Positions 23,823-32,859 of a stretch of DNA of 47,881 nt are shown piece after piece. Source of the stretch: JAAYDH01 sp035353055 (GTDB lineage: Bacteria; Bacillota_I; Bacilli_A; RFN20; CAG-826); the NCBI GenBank assembly GCA_035353055.1, contig DAOPYW010000008.1, positions 1 through 47,881 of the forward strand, given 5' to 3'. Position 1 is the first letter of the stretch; each line of letters opens with the position of its first letter. The notes beneath the pieces were generated by a model. The model searched no databases. It saw only the letters and a list, made by a program, of their open reading frames with translations, and was not told where the DNA came from. The position numbers and the translations under genes were made by a program.

Positions 23823-24843
23823 TCAAGGTATCAAGCATAACGAACTAAACAAAAGCACTAGATCGACGATGAAGACGAGAATCATCACCGCGGTGATCGG
23901 CTTAAGTATCATCATTCCCTTCATTTTTTTGGGCGACTGGTTCTACGCCGCTTTAGTGGCTTTCTTATCGGTGGTTTCAACCATTGAAATCATCCGCTGC
24001 TTAAAAGTCAAACGCTCAGTTCCTTATCTCATCGGTTTGTATCTCATCAGCATTCTCGTCAGCCTCATCATGGTCTTTTGGCCATTCTTGCTGGATCTTT
24101 TTAAAGCCGCTACTGGCGAAGCCTGGTTCCATTTCTATCGTTATTTCTCTCAGCTGCATATCTCCGTTTTGCTGATATTCATCGGCTTTGCCTTGCTATT
24201 TTTGATGGTGGTCTTCCACAGTTCCTTTACTGCGAGAGACGCGAGCTTCTTGTTCACCATGCTGATAGTCATCTCTCTTGGGCTTCAAAGCTTGCTGTTC
24301 TTGAGGTGCTATCCATCATTCCTACACTGGGGAACAAATGCTACCGCTCCATTCTTTAACTTATATGATTCCTTTGAGGCATCGCTGTTAATCATCTATG
24401 TTCTCATCGCTACTTTTATGACCGATACTGGCGCTTACTTTTTTGGGCTATTCTTCGGCAAGCGCAAGATCAATGAGCGCATCTCTCCAAAGAAGACCTA
24501 TGCTGGCTTTGTCGGCGGCATCATCACCTCATTTGTCTTCTCTGCCGGCTTTGGCTTAATACTCTCTGCTTTGAATCATCCTTTGCTAGAAGGATATCTC
24601 GATTTAAATCGCTGGTATTACATCGTCATCTTGTCAATTTTGATTCCCTTATTCTCTACTTTGGGCGACTTTGTCTTTAGCTCGATTAAACGCTTTTACG
24701 ATATCAAGGACTATGGCAACCTTCTTCCCGGACACGGGGGAATCCTCGATCGCATTGACTCTTTGCTATTCTCGCTAATGATCTCCGCTATCTTTGTGTG
24801 GATCATCGCAAATATTGGCTCGGAATTAGTGTTCTTATTATGA
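23809..24843 (+). CDS. cdsA: Phosphatidate cytidylyltransferase
   Basis: A 344-residue CDP-diacylglycerol synthase making CDP-DAG from phosphatidic acid and CTP. It has about eight membrane helices. The C-terminal family signature lies near residues 287-315: SSIKRFYDIKDYGNLLPGHG then GILDRIDSL. It is longer than Bacillus CdsA (269), with an extra hydrophilic N terminus and a larger middle loop. GGAGG sits 8 bases before the ATG at 23809, so this start is preferred over the Met at residue 21. It overlaps dxr by 4 bases (ATGA). Confidence 0.93.
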   Translation: MKKIDQGIKHNELNKSTRSTMKTRIITAVIGLSIIIPFIFLGDWFYAALVAFLSVVSTIEIIRCLKVKRSVPYLIGLYLISILVSLIMVFWPFLLDLFKAATGEAWFHFYRYFSQLHISVLLIFIGFALLFLMVVFHSSFTARDASFLFTMLIVISLGLQSLLFLRCYPSFLHWGTNATAPFFNLYDSFEASLLIIYVLIATFMTDTGAYFFGLFFGKRKINERISPKKTYAGFVGGIITSFVFSAGFGLILSALNHPLLEGYLDLNRWYYIVILSILIPLFSTLGDFVFSSIKRFYDIKDYGNLLPGHGGILDRIDSLLFSLMISAIFVWIIANIGSELVFLL

Positions 24844-25985
24844 TAAGCATTTGTCTGCTCGGTGCCTCTGGATCAATTGGTAGTCAAACATTGGAGGTCA
24901 TGGAGAGCTATCCTCATGATTTTGCTTTGACGGCCTTTTCGGTCGGCCATCAGACGAGAAAGATATCGCCGATTATCAAGCGCTTCCCCTCAGTGTCAAT
25001 GATTTGCGTGCAAGAGAAGAGCGCGATGAATAAATATGCTAAAAAATACCCCAATCTCCGCTTTTTCTATGGCAATGAGGGGCTAGTTTCACTAGTGGAA
25101 TGCTCTCACGCCGAGATGATTGTCAACGCCTTAGTGGGATTTGTCGGCCTCGTCCCTTCTTTGACCGCTCTCGAAAACAATCGCCTTTTAGCTTTGGCTA
25201 ACAAAGAGAGCTTAGTCGTAGGGGGAGAGCTCATCAAAGACCTTCTCTCTCGTGGCAAAGGCAAATTATTCCCCATTGATAGCGAGCATGTTGCTTTAGC
25301 AAAATGCCTAGCTGTCGATTCCAAAAATGTCAAAAATCTTATTCTCACCGCTAGCGGAGGAAGCTTTCGCCACCTCGCTAGAGAGGATTTAAAAAATGTC
25401 ACTCCTGAGCAAGCCCTGCATCATCCAACCTGGAAGATGGGTTCGAAGATCACGATTGATAGCGCCACGATGATGAACAAGACTTTTGAGATTATTGAAG
25501 CTCATTATTTATTCGACTATCCGTTCTCCAAAATTAAAGTGATTATTCATGACGAATCTATGATTCACTCTATGATAGAATATAAGGGCGGAACTTATCG
25601 ATTAGATATCGGGAAAGCCGATATGCGAGTTCCCATCACCTATGCTCTCTCGCAGGGCCTCTGCTTATATCAGACATATTTATGCTCTGACTATCGGCAG
25701 TTCGCTGAATATCATTTTTCACCCCTGTCAGCCAAGAGATTTCCCGTCATCAAGTGGGCTAAAAAAGTCATCGCTAAAAAAGGCACTTTTGGAGCGGTTT
25801 TAAATGCCGCTAATGAAGCAGCAGTCTCCGCTTTCATCAAAGGAAAGATTTCCTTTTTAGATATCGAGCGTATCGTTTCCATTTTGATGAAGAAGCATGC
25901 CAACATTGAGCATCCGACTCTCAAAGACATTCTCGAAGTTGATGCCGTCACCCGACAGATGGCAGCAAAATTAATTAACAAGTAG
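24840..25985 (+). CDS. dxr: 1-deoxy-D-xylulose 5-phosphate reductoisomerase
   Basis: A 381-residue enzyme of the MEP isoprenoid pathway, converting DXP to MEP with NADPH. The N terminus MISICLLGASGSIGSQT is the NADPH-binding motif. LALANKESLVVGG (about residues 116-128), PIDSEHVA (metal-binding Asp-Glu), ASGGSFR and HPTWKMGSKITIDSATMMNK are family blocks. Start 24840 gives the standard length; a longer frame from 24798 would run inside cdsA. It supplies precursors that UppS uses. Confidence 0.95.
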   Translation: MISICLLGASGSIGSQTLEVMESYPHDFALTAFSVGHQTRKISPIIKRFPSVSMICVQEKSAMNKYAKKYPNLRFFYGNEGLVSLVECSHAEMIVNALVGFVGLVPSLTALENNRLLALANKESLVVGGELIKDLLSRGKGKLFPIDSEHVALAKCLAVDSKNVKNLILTASGGSFRHLAREDLKNVTPEQALHHPTWKMGSKITIDSATMMNKTFEIIEAHYLFDYPFSKIKVIIHDESMIHSMIEYKGGTYRLDIGKADMRVPITYALSQGLCLYQTYLCSDYRQFAEYHFSPLSAKRFPVIKWAKKVIAKKGTFGAVLNAANEAAVSAFIKGKISFLDIERIVSILMKKHANIEHPTLKDILEVDAVTRQMAAKLINK

Positions 25986-25991
25986 GTATTT

Positions 25992-27266
25992 ATGGATTTC
26001 TTATTTAACATTCTTTACATTATTCTATTCGTTCTATGCCTTTCGATTTTGATCATCGTCCATGAGCTCGGCCATCTAGCGGTGGCGAAAGCATTCAAAG
26101 TCTACTGCTTAGAATTTTCTATTGGCTATGGGCCAAAACTCTTCTCTTTTAAGCGCAAGAAAGCCGAGACGAAGTTCTCCATCCGCTCCATTCCTTTTGG
26201 GGGATATGTCTCGATGGTGGGGGAAGGAACCGAAATGCCTGACGGAGTGACCATCGATGACTCCCGCAGCTTCAGCAAAATAAAAAAATGGAAGAGAGTT
26301 ATTATTCTTATGGCGGGTGTCACGATGAACGCCGTATTAGCTCTTTTAGTCTTTTTTATCTCTGAGACATGCTTTATTCAAACCGATATCTACGCTAGCC
26401 AACTGGTGGTCAGCGAATCATCAATCGCGGCCTCCGCTGGATTAGCGAGCGAAGATAAGATTTATTTGGACAGCGAAACCTTTGGCGAAAACGCTTCAGT
26501 CTATGTCGTCGACAAACTAACCGCTTACTACACCTATCAAGATGAAGGCTCTATCGAGCCAAGAGAAGAGCCGGTAATAGTGGCTTTATCTCGCTCTACG
26601 AGCAGCATCAAAGATTTATCATGGAGTGATCACCTAGTATATCTCGAGCCAGCAGCTATCGGCGGCTCAAAAACTCTTAGCGAATATCAAATTCCCATCG
26701 CAACCAATGTCGTTTCAGTCACCTTCAATATTACGAAATATGTGGATATTCCAGAAACGGAAGAAATTGAGACTGCCCCTGTCAGCATCACCCTGCAAGC
26801 AAGGACTAAAAACGATTCTCCTGATCGCTATTTTGACAGCATTGGCCTCTCCTTCTACTCTCATCAATATTGGAATAACTTTGATAAAGCTAATCGCAAT
26901 ACCTGGCAATTAATGGGCAATTCTTCAATTGCTATTTTTAGAGGTCTCGGAGCCTTATTTACTTCTCCTGATTCAGTGGGAGGCATCATTGCTGTCGGCT
27001 ATGTCAGCACCTCGACTTTGAGAAATTTTGGATTAGTGTCCTTCCTTCAACTCTGGGGAGTGATCTCCATCAACCTCGCCATCATTAATCTATTGCCTTT
27101 CCCGGGCTTAGATGGCTGGCAAATTCTCGTCCTTATTATTGAATCGATAATCAAAAAAGAGATCTCTCAAAAAGTTAAAAATATCGTCTCGACGGTGGGC
27201 ATGCTCCTCCTCTTTGGATTGATGTTTATCTTGCTCATCAAGGATTTGCTATTTTACGTGATCTAA
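25992..27266 (+). CDS. rseP: Site-2 intramembrane metalloprotease RseP/RasP
   Basis: A 424-residue membrane zinc protease. The active-site motif HELGH (His24, Glu25, His28) lies in the first membrane helix and the third ligand is Asp374 in NLLPFPGLDGW. A PDZ-like periplasmic/extracytoplasmic region occupies the middle (about 115-310). Homologues cut anti-sigma factors and remnant signal peptides. An ECF sigma system in this window (45041-46315) could be one client, but this is inference. Part of the standard uppS-cdsA-dxr-rseP operon; proS, usually before polC in Bacillus, is missing. Confidence 0.93.
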   Translation: MDFLFNILYIILFVLCLSILIIVHELGHLAVAKAFKVYCLEFSIGYGPKLFSFKRKKAETKFSIRSIPFGGYVSMVGEGTEMPDGVTIDDSRSFSKIKKWKRVIILMAGVTMNAVLALLVFFISETCFIQTDIYASQLVVSESSIAASAGLASEDKIYLDSETFGENASVYVVDKLTAYYTYQDEGSIEPREEPVIVALSRSTSSIKDLSWSDHLVYLEPAAIGGSKTLSEYQIPIATNVVSVTFNITKYVDIPETEEIETAPVSITLQARTKNDSPDRYFDSIGLSFYSHQYWNNFDKANRNTWQLMGNSSIAIFRGLGALFTSPDSVGGIIAVGYVSTSTLRNFGLVSFLQLWGVISINLAIINLLPFPGLDGWQILVLIIESIIKKEISQKVKNIVSTVGMLLLFGLMFILLIKDLLFYVI

Positions 27267-27267
27267 T

Positions 27268-30200
27268 ATGAATGAAAAAATGGTTCGTTTCTTAAATAGT
27301 CTAGGCATCGAGAATCTCGATGATTTTGACCTTGACTTTGAGATGATCGGCCGCAACCGCTTTAACAAGCAGCAGTGGGATATGGTCATCGTCAAAACGA
27401 AACCATGGAAGTATCACTTGCTCCGCCAATTTCAAGATGGCTTGATCAATATTACTTATCCATATTCATTGCGCTTCTCCTATTTAGTGCGCCCAGATTA
27501 CACGGACGCTCTTTCACTCTTTGCTGATTGGTATCAAACCATCTATCGCCTCCCCCATAATTTAGTTATTTCCGGAGATGAGGAAGACCATCTATTCGTA
27601 GAATACTTGAACCAAAGCGAAAAGGAGCAATACTCTCAAGCGATCGCAGACTTCCGCGAGTTCTTGAATTTCATCAATTATGAATTCACGATTACGGAAA
27701 CCATTAAACCCATCGACGAAGAGCGCGTTGAAGTGTCCGCTCGCCAGCTCAAGAAGATTGTCAAAAATGCCGAGATTGAAGCTGTAGAAACCATGATTGA
27801 TATCTCGGAGAAACCTGAAATAGTCGATCGCAACGATGCGATTGATGTCGCGGAAGAAGAGCGAAAAGATTTAAAGGAAAAAGTCGAAGCCGCCTATCTC
27901 GACATCATGAAGCGAAACGCGGAAGAAATGGCAAAAGAGAGACGCAGAGCTCGCTTAAACCGCCGCGGGAATTACGAACCAATTGAGCGCATTGACTCCA
28001 TTAACGAGAATTCCGGAAACGTCGATTTCTCTGGTCAGATATTTTCGCTTGAAACTAAAGAATTTGGCGATTCGACGAAGATTACCATCGGCGTTGCTGA
28101 TAACTTTGGTGGCGCCATCATGGTGGGAGCCTACCAAAATAAAGAGATTCCAGCGGAGACCATTGCCTTATTAGATAAGGGAGTGAATGTCCGCATCTGC
28201 GGAGCAGCCTACATGGATAACTTCTCCAAAGAAGTGACAATTAAAGTCCATTATATCTATCCCCTTCCTCCCGATGTCATTGCTCCCGATGAGGAGCCAG
28301 TGAAAAGAGTTGAACTCCATCTCCATAGCGCGATGTCCAACATGGACGGCGTCACGAGCATGGACGATTATTGCAAATATGCTAAAGCCCTTGGCCACCA
28401 AGCGATTGCCATCACCGATCACGCGGTAGTGCAGGGTTATCCTGATGCGCAAAAAGCCGCGAAGAAAAATGGCTTAAAGATGCTATATGGCGCGGAATTA
28501 TACATGGTTGACGATAAGCTCAATTACATCAATAATCCCGTAAATGTGCCCTTAAATAAGGCAAAATATGTGGTTCTCGACTTAGAAACCACTGGCTTAA
28601 GCTCTCGCTATGATAGCATTATCGAGTTCGGAGCTGTCCGAGTGGAACACGGCCTTGTGACCTCCCATTTTGATGTGCTAATCAATCCGGGGTTTTCTAT
28701 TCCTCGGCATATCACTGAGATCACTGGCATCAAAGATGACATGCTCAAAGATAAACCGACCATCGGCGAAGCGATTAAAGATATCTTAGAATTTTTGGAC
28801 GACGCCATCTTAGTCACCCACAATGCTGAATTCGATATTTCCTTCTTGCAGGAGTCACTAGTTAAACTCGGCTTGCCACCCTTAAATAATTCAACAATTG
28901 ATACTCTGTCTCTATCTCGCTTTCTATTTCCTGATAGCAAGCGGCACACCCTTGGGGCCTTGTGCCGAAACCTGGAAGTCAATTACGATGAAGAGCAAGC
29001 TCACCGAGCAGATTACGATGCTCAGGTCCTTAATGATGTCCTTCAACCGATGATTTCTCGCCTTATCAGACAATACAATATTTTAACGCATGCTGATTTG
29101 GAGAAGCTGGAGACTCCTCCAGAACTTTTGAAGCACATCTTCCCTGTTCACATCTCCGTTTTAGCGAAAGATAAAGCTGGTTTAAAAGATCTCTATAAGA
29201 TGATCTCTTTATCCCATATCGATTACTTAGCGGAGGTCCCTAAGATTCCTCGCCGAGAAGTGGAGAGATATCGCAGCCACCTATTGATAGGTTCTGCTTG
29301 CTTCAATGGAGAAGTATTTCGCACGGCCAGATACTATAACGCCCAACGCTTAAAAGAAGTGATGGAGTTTTACGATTACATTGAGATTCAACCCATCCCG
29401 AACTATTCCTATTTAGTCAACATGGGTGAGCTGACCGACGAAGCCGTCAAAAAGTATCTTTCCGATATCGTTGAGACTGCCAGTCAGATAGGCAAGATCA
29501 CAGTCGCTACCGGCGATGTCCATTACCTGACACCCAAAGAAAAAATCTACCGCGATATCTATATTTCTGCTAAGGGATTAGGTGGTATTAACCATGCTCT
29601 TAACCCCTATGCCAGAAGTAAGATGCCACCTTTTGAGAATCCTGATCAGCATTACCGAACTACCAAAGAAATGCTGGAATGCATGGATTTTTTAGGCAAA
29701 GAAAAAGCCTATGAGATCACCGTTATTAACACCAATAAAATAGCTGACATGATCGATGCTATTATTCCTCTTCCTAACGATAAGCTCTATTCTCCAAAGA
29801 TCGAGAATTCTGAGCAGATGCTCACTGACCTCTGCTATAAAAAAGCTCATGAATTATATGGGAATCCACTTCCTAAACCGATTCAAGACCGCCTTGATAC
29901 CGAACTACATGGCATTATTTCTAACGGCTACTCGGTTATTTACTACATCGCTCATAAGATTGTCAAAAAGACTAATGATGATGATTATATCGTTGGTTCT
30001 CGAGGTTCCGTCGGATCTTCCTTTGCTGCTACGATGGCAGGGATTACCGAGGTCAACCCTCTCCCTCCCCATTATTTGTGCGCTCATTGTCATCATTTGG
30101 AATGGACGAGCGAAACGATGCCTGAATATCGCTCCGGATATGACCTTCCCGAAAAGAAATGTCCAATTTGCGGTGAGCCAATGATTCACGATGGACAGAA

Positions 30201-31710
30201 TATTCCTTTCGAAACCTTCCTAGGATTCCATGCTGAAAAGACCCCCGATATTGATTTGAACTTCCCTCGCGATTACCAATCGAGAGCCCATGATTACACC
30301 AAAGAGCTCTTGGGAGAGAACAATGTGTTCCGCGCTGGTACTATTGAAACCGTGAAGGATAAAACAGCCTTCGGTTTTGCTCGCGGCTATATCGAGAGAA
30401 AAGGCCTTGATCCCAACACTTTCTCCAAGGCGAAGATTGCTTACTATGCTTCTGGCTGTATTGGCGTTAAGCGAACCACTGGGCAACACCCTGGTGGCAT
30501 CGTGGTTATCCCCAACGAATATGAAGTATACGATTTTACTCCTATCCAATATCCCGCTGATGAACCAGAGTCATCTTGGAAGACGACGCATTTCGATTTC
30601 CATTCCATCCATGACACGATTTTAAAGCTCGACTTATTAGGGCACGTTGACCCGATGGCTTTGCGCATGATGTCCAAATTGACAAACATCAATGTCGAAG
30701 ATATTCCTCTCAATGATAAAGACACTCTCTCCATTTTCTCTTCTGCCAAGGCTTTGGGCATGAAAAACGATTATTTAGCCTCCAAAACGGGCGCGATGGG
30801 TATTCCGGAATTCGGCACTTCTTTCGTGCGTGGTATCTTGGAAGAAACCAATCCAAAAACCTTCTCAGACTTAGTGATTATCTCTGGTCTATCTCATGGA
30901 ACCGGTGTCTGGCAAGACAATGCCGAAAGCTTGATCAACTCCCATAAAGCCTCTCTTCAAGAGGTGATTGGATGCCGCGATGATATTATGACCTATCTCA
31001 TCAATAAAGGGCTCCCTGCTGCTGTCAGCTTCTCCATCATGGAAAGCGTTCGTCACGGCAACGGCTTAAAGCCTGAATTCGTCGAGATTATGAAGGCAAA
31101 TAAAGTCCCTCAATACTATATCGATTCCTGCAATTTAATTAAGTACATGTTCCCTAAAGGACACGCCGTTGCTTATGTCACCATGGCAATAAGAGTAGGT
31201 TACTTTAAGGTTCACTATCCTCTCGAATACTATGCGACTTTCTTCTCTGTTCGTTCCAAGCAATACGATATTTTTGCCATGATTAAAGGAAGAGATGCTA
31301 TCATTAATCGCCTCGATGAGCTAAAATTGAAAAGCAAAAGCAAGACGGACAAGCTTTCTCCGAAGGAAGCTGACCAGATTGTCACTTTGCAAATCGCCTT
31401 GGAAATGGTTCAGCGGGGATATAAATTTGAGAACATCAACCTTTATAAATCTGATGTCACCGATTTCATTGTCGACCACCAAAACAAAGCCTTGATTCCT
31501 CCCTTTACGACCATCGACGGTTTAGGTGAGAACAACGCTGTCACGGTTATCGAAGCGCGCAAGGAAGGCAAGTTCTTCTCTCAAGAGGATTTGCTCCGCC
31601 GCACGAAATTGACCACGACAAACGTCAAGGATCTTTCGGAGCTCGGCGTTTTGGATGGCATGAGCGAAACAGATCAAATGTTGCTCTTTGATCTCAGCGA
31701 TTTAGCCTAA
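27268..31710 (+). CDS. polC: DNA polymerase III alpha subunit, PolC type
   Basis: A 1480-residue replicative polymerase of the Gram-positive type. In order: an N-terminal domain and OB fold (to about 340), a PHP domain starting at VELHLHSAMSNMDG (about 348), an inserted DnaQ-like 3'-5' exonuclease with VVLDLETTGL (about 435) and HNAEFDISFL, the rest of PHP, and a zinc-binding segment CAHCHHLE to CPICGEP (about 937-967). The palm follows with TPDIDLNFPRDYQ (about 991), then fingers, HhH and C-terminal domains. It is the end of the uppS operon; a tRNA begins 2 bases after its stop. Confidence 0.97.
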   Translation: MNEKMVRFLNSLGIENLDDFDLDFEMIGRNRFNKQQWDMVIVKTKPWKYHLLRQFQDGLINITYPYSLRFSYLVRPDYTDALSLFADWYQTIYRLPHNLVISGDEEDHLFVEYLNQSEKEQYSQAIADFREFLNFINYEFTITETIKPIDEERVEVSARQLKKIVKNAEIEAVETMIDISEKPEIVDRNDAIDVAEEERKDLKEKVEAAYLDIMKRNAEEMAKERRRARLNRRGNYEPIERIDSINENSGNVDFSGQIFSLETKEFGDSTKITIGVADNFGGAIMVGAYQNKEIPAETIALLDKGVNVRICGAAYMDNFSKEVTIKVHYIYPLPPDVIAPDEEPVKRVELHLHSAMSNMDGVTSMDDYCKYAKALGHQAIAITDHAVVQGYPDAQKAAKKNGLKMLYGAELYMVDDKLNYINNPVNVPLNKAKYVVLDLETTGLSSRYDSIIEFGAVRVEHGLVTSHFDVLINPGFSIPRHITEITGIKDDMLKDKPTIGEAIKDILEFLDDAILVTHNAEFDISFLQESLVKLGLPPLNNSTIDTLSLSRFLFPDSKRHTLGALCRNLEVNYDEEQAHRADYDAQVLNDVLQPMISRLIRQYNILTHADLEKLETPPELLKHIFPVHISVLAKDKAGLKDLYKMISLSHIDYLAEVPKIPRREVERYRSHLLIGSACFNGEVFRTARYYNAQRLKEVMEFYDYIEIQPIPNYSYLVNMGELTDEAVKKYLSDIVETASQIGKITVATGDVHYLTPKEKIYRDIYISAKGLGGINHALNPYARSKMPPFENPDQHYRTTKEMLECMDFLGKEKAYEITVINTNKIADMIDAIIPLPNDKLYSPKIENSEQMLTDLCYKKAHELYGNPLPKPIQDRLDTELHGIISNGYSVIYYIAHKIVKKTNDDDYIVGSRGSVGSSFAATMAGITEVNPLPPHYLCAHCHHLEWTSETMPEYRSGYDLPEKKCPICGEPMIHDGQNIPFETFLGFHAEKTPDIDLNFPRDYQSRAHDYTKELLGENNVFRAGTIETVKDKTAFGFARGYIERKGLDPNTFSKAKIAYYASGCIGVKRTTGQHPGGIVVIPNEYEVYDFTPIQYPADEPESSWKTTHFDFHSIHDTILKLDLLGHVDPMALRMMSKLTNINVEDIPLNDKDTLSIFSSAKALGMKNDYLASKTGAMGIPEFGTSFVRGILEETNPKTFSDLVIISGLSHGTGVWQDNAESLINSHKASLQEVIGCRDDIMTYLINKGLPAAVSFSIMESVRHGNGLKPEFVEIMKANKVPQYYIDSCNLIKYMFPKGHAVAYVTMAIRVGYFKVHYPLEYYATFFSVRSKQYDIFAMIKGRDAIINRLDELKLKSKSKTDKLSPKEADQIVTLQIALEMVQRGYKFENINLYKSDVTDFIVDHQNKALIPPFTTIDGLGENNAVTVIEARKEGKFFSQEDLLRRTKLTTTNVKDLSELGVLDGMSETDQMLLFDLSDLA

Positions 31711-31712
31711 TC

Positions 31713-31789
31713 CGGGAAGTAGCACAGCTTGGTAGTGCGCTTGGTTCGGGACCAAGAGGTCGTGGGTTCGAATCCCATCTTTCCGACCA
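31713..31789 (+). tRNA. tRNA-Pro (CGG)
   Basis: A 77-base cloverleaf with encoded CCA. Acceptor CGGGAAG pairs with CTTTCCG. The anticodon stem CTTGG/CCAAG holds the loop TTCGGGA, giving anticodon CGG. T-arm GGGTTCGAATCCC. It starts 2 bases after the polC stop and is probably on the same transcript. Confidence 0.95.
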
Positions 31790-31798
31790 CTCGACATC

Positions 31799-31824
31799 AA
31801 CTCTTCATCGAAGAGTTTTTTTCT
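31799..31824 (+). terminator. Terminator after tRNA-Pro
   Basis: The stem AACTCTTC/GAAGAGTT with a 3-base ATC loop, followed by a T run. It closes the uppS-polC-tRNA transcript. Confidence 0.88.
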
Positions 31825-31862
31825 TTTTGGCACTCTTAATATTGCCGATTAGTGCTGAACAT

Positions 31863-31941
31863 TTGACAAATTAACCACTCTCTCATATTTTATTCGTTTT
31901 CGAATAAATAGGTTTTATCCTAGCGCGCACGTTGATATAAT
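31863..31941 (+). promoter_or_regulatory. Two promoters and a hairpin before the gene at 31952
   Basis: Promoter A: TTGACA (31863-31868), a 17-base spacer, TATTTT (31886-31891). A perfect inverted repeat TTTATTCG/CGAATAAA (31889-31908) covers its predicted start and could be an operator or hairpin. Promoter B: extended -10 TGATATAAT ending at 31941, with predicted start 31948, only 4 bases before the ATG. Confidence 0.5.
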
Positions 31942-31951
31942 TGTAATAGTT

Positions 31952-32851
31952 ATGGCTTCGACAACAATATTAGCAAAAAGAACGGCGGAAAAGCAGACGA
32001 CTTTCGACCGACGAGTACACGAGATTGATTTACTGAGAGGGCTCTTAATCATCTTGGTTGTGGTGGACCATATTTTTTGGAATTTAAAGCATTATGGTGG
32101 AATCTGGTATGAGGTTTCCAATGATACGAATGCGGTTTTCCGTTTCTTCCAGGACTTTTTTGGCTGGTATTGGACTTCGAGTGCTAGAGCAGTAATTCAA
32201 CCTTTGGTCTTGATGGCCTTCTGCTTTATTTCTGGCATCTCATGCGCTTTTTCACGCAATAACTGGAAGAGAGCAATCCAAACTTTAATTGTTTGGGGGC
32301 TTTTAGCAGTTACCACCAACCTCGCTCAACTTTTGGGGTTCTTTCCAGATCAAGGCACAATCAGAATTGACTTCAATATTATCGGTGTCTTAGCTGTTAG
32401 CACCATTATTTATTGCTTAGTGCAAAATCGCAGTTGGAAAGCCCTAGCGGCCGGAACTCTGATTAGCTTTTTCTTATCCTGGTTTGTGATTCCGAGCGTT
32501 GCCTCAAATTTTATCAATTACTTTGGTTCATCTGAAATCGTCCACGCCGGACACGTTCAAACCGTGCCAAATTTCTATTTTCCTTTCTTCTGGGAGCCAG
32601 CGGAGATGTTTGGAGGTTCAAGGCAAGCTGACTATGTCGCTTTGTTCCCCTATATCATGTTCTTCTTTGGAGGATCATTAGTCGCATATTTCCTCTATCG
32701 AAAAAAGAAAAAATCGCTCTTCCCTTCTGGAGATTGGGAGAGGCCAATTTGCTTTTTAGGACGCCATACATTTTTGATATATGTTGGACATCAGATGGTT
32801 TTAATGGGAATATTTAATATAATTAACTTTGTAATACAAGCTTATTATTAG
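31952..32851 (+). CDS. DUF1624/HGSNAT-like membrane acyltransferase
   Basis: A 299-residue polytopic protein. After a basic N terminus comes HEIDLLRGLLIILVVVDHIF (about residues 26-45), the hallmark of the DUF1624 / heparan-alpha-glucosaminide N-acetyltransferase-like family. Its Asp and His lie at the mouth of the first membrane helix. About seven further hydrophobic segments follow, ending CFLGRHTFLIYVGHQMVLMG. Related proteins move acetyl or acyl groups across membranes onto sugars. It is followed 9 bases later by an acyl-adenylate ligase gene, suggesting a joint acyl-transfer function (inference). No Shine-Dalgarno. Confidence 0.75.
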   Translation: MASTTILAKRTAEKQTTFDRRVHEIDLLRGLLIILVVVDHIFWNLKHYGGIWYEVSNDTNAVFRFFQDFFGWYWTSSARAVIQPLVLMAFCFISGISCAFSRNNWKRAIQTLIVWGLLAVTTNLAQLLGFFPDQGTIRIDFNIIGVLAVSTIIYCLVQNRSWKALAAGTLISFFLSWFVIPSVASNFINYFGSSEIVHAGHVQTVPNFYFPFFWEPAEMFGGSRQADYVALFPYIMFFFGGSLVAYFLYRKKKKSLFPSGDWERPICFLGRHTFLIYVGHQMVLMGIFNIINFVIQAYY

Positions 32852-32859
32852 GAGGAAGT

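Noticed and set aside
24798..24839. Longer dxr start inside cdsA
   Set aside because: Homology puts the NADPH-binding N terminus at 24840 (MISICLLGASGSIG), which also gives the usual ATGA overlap.
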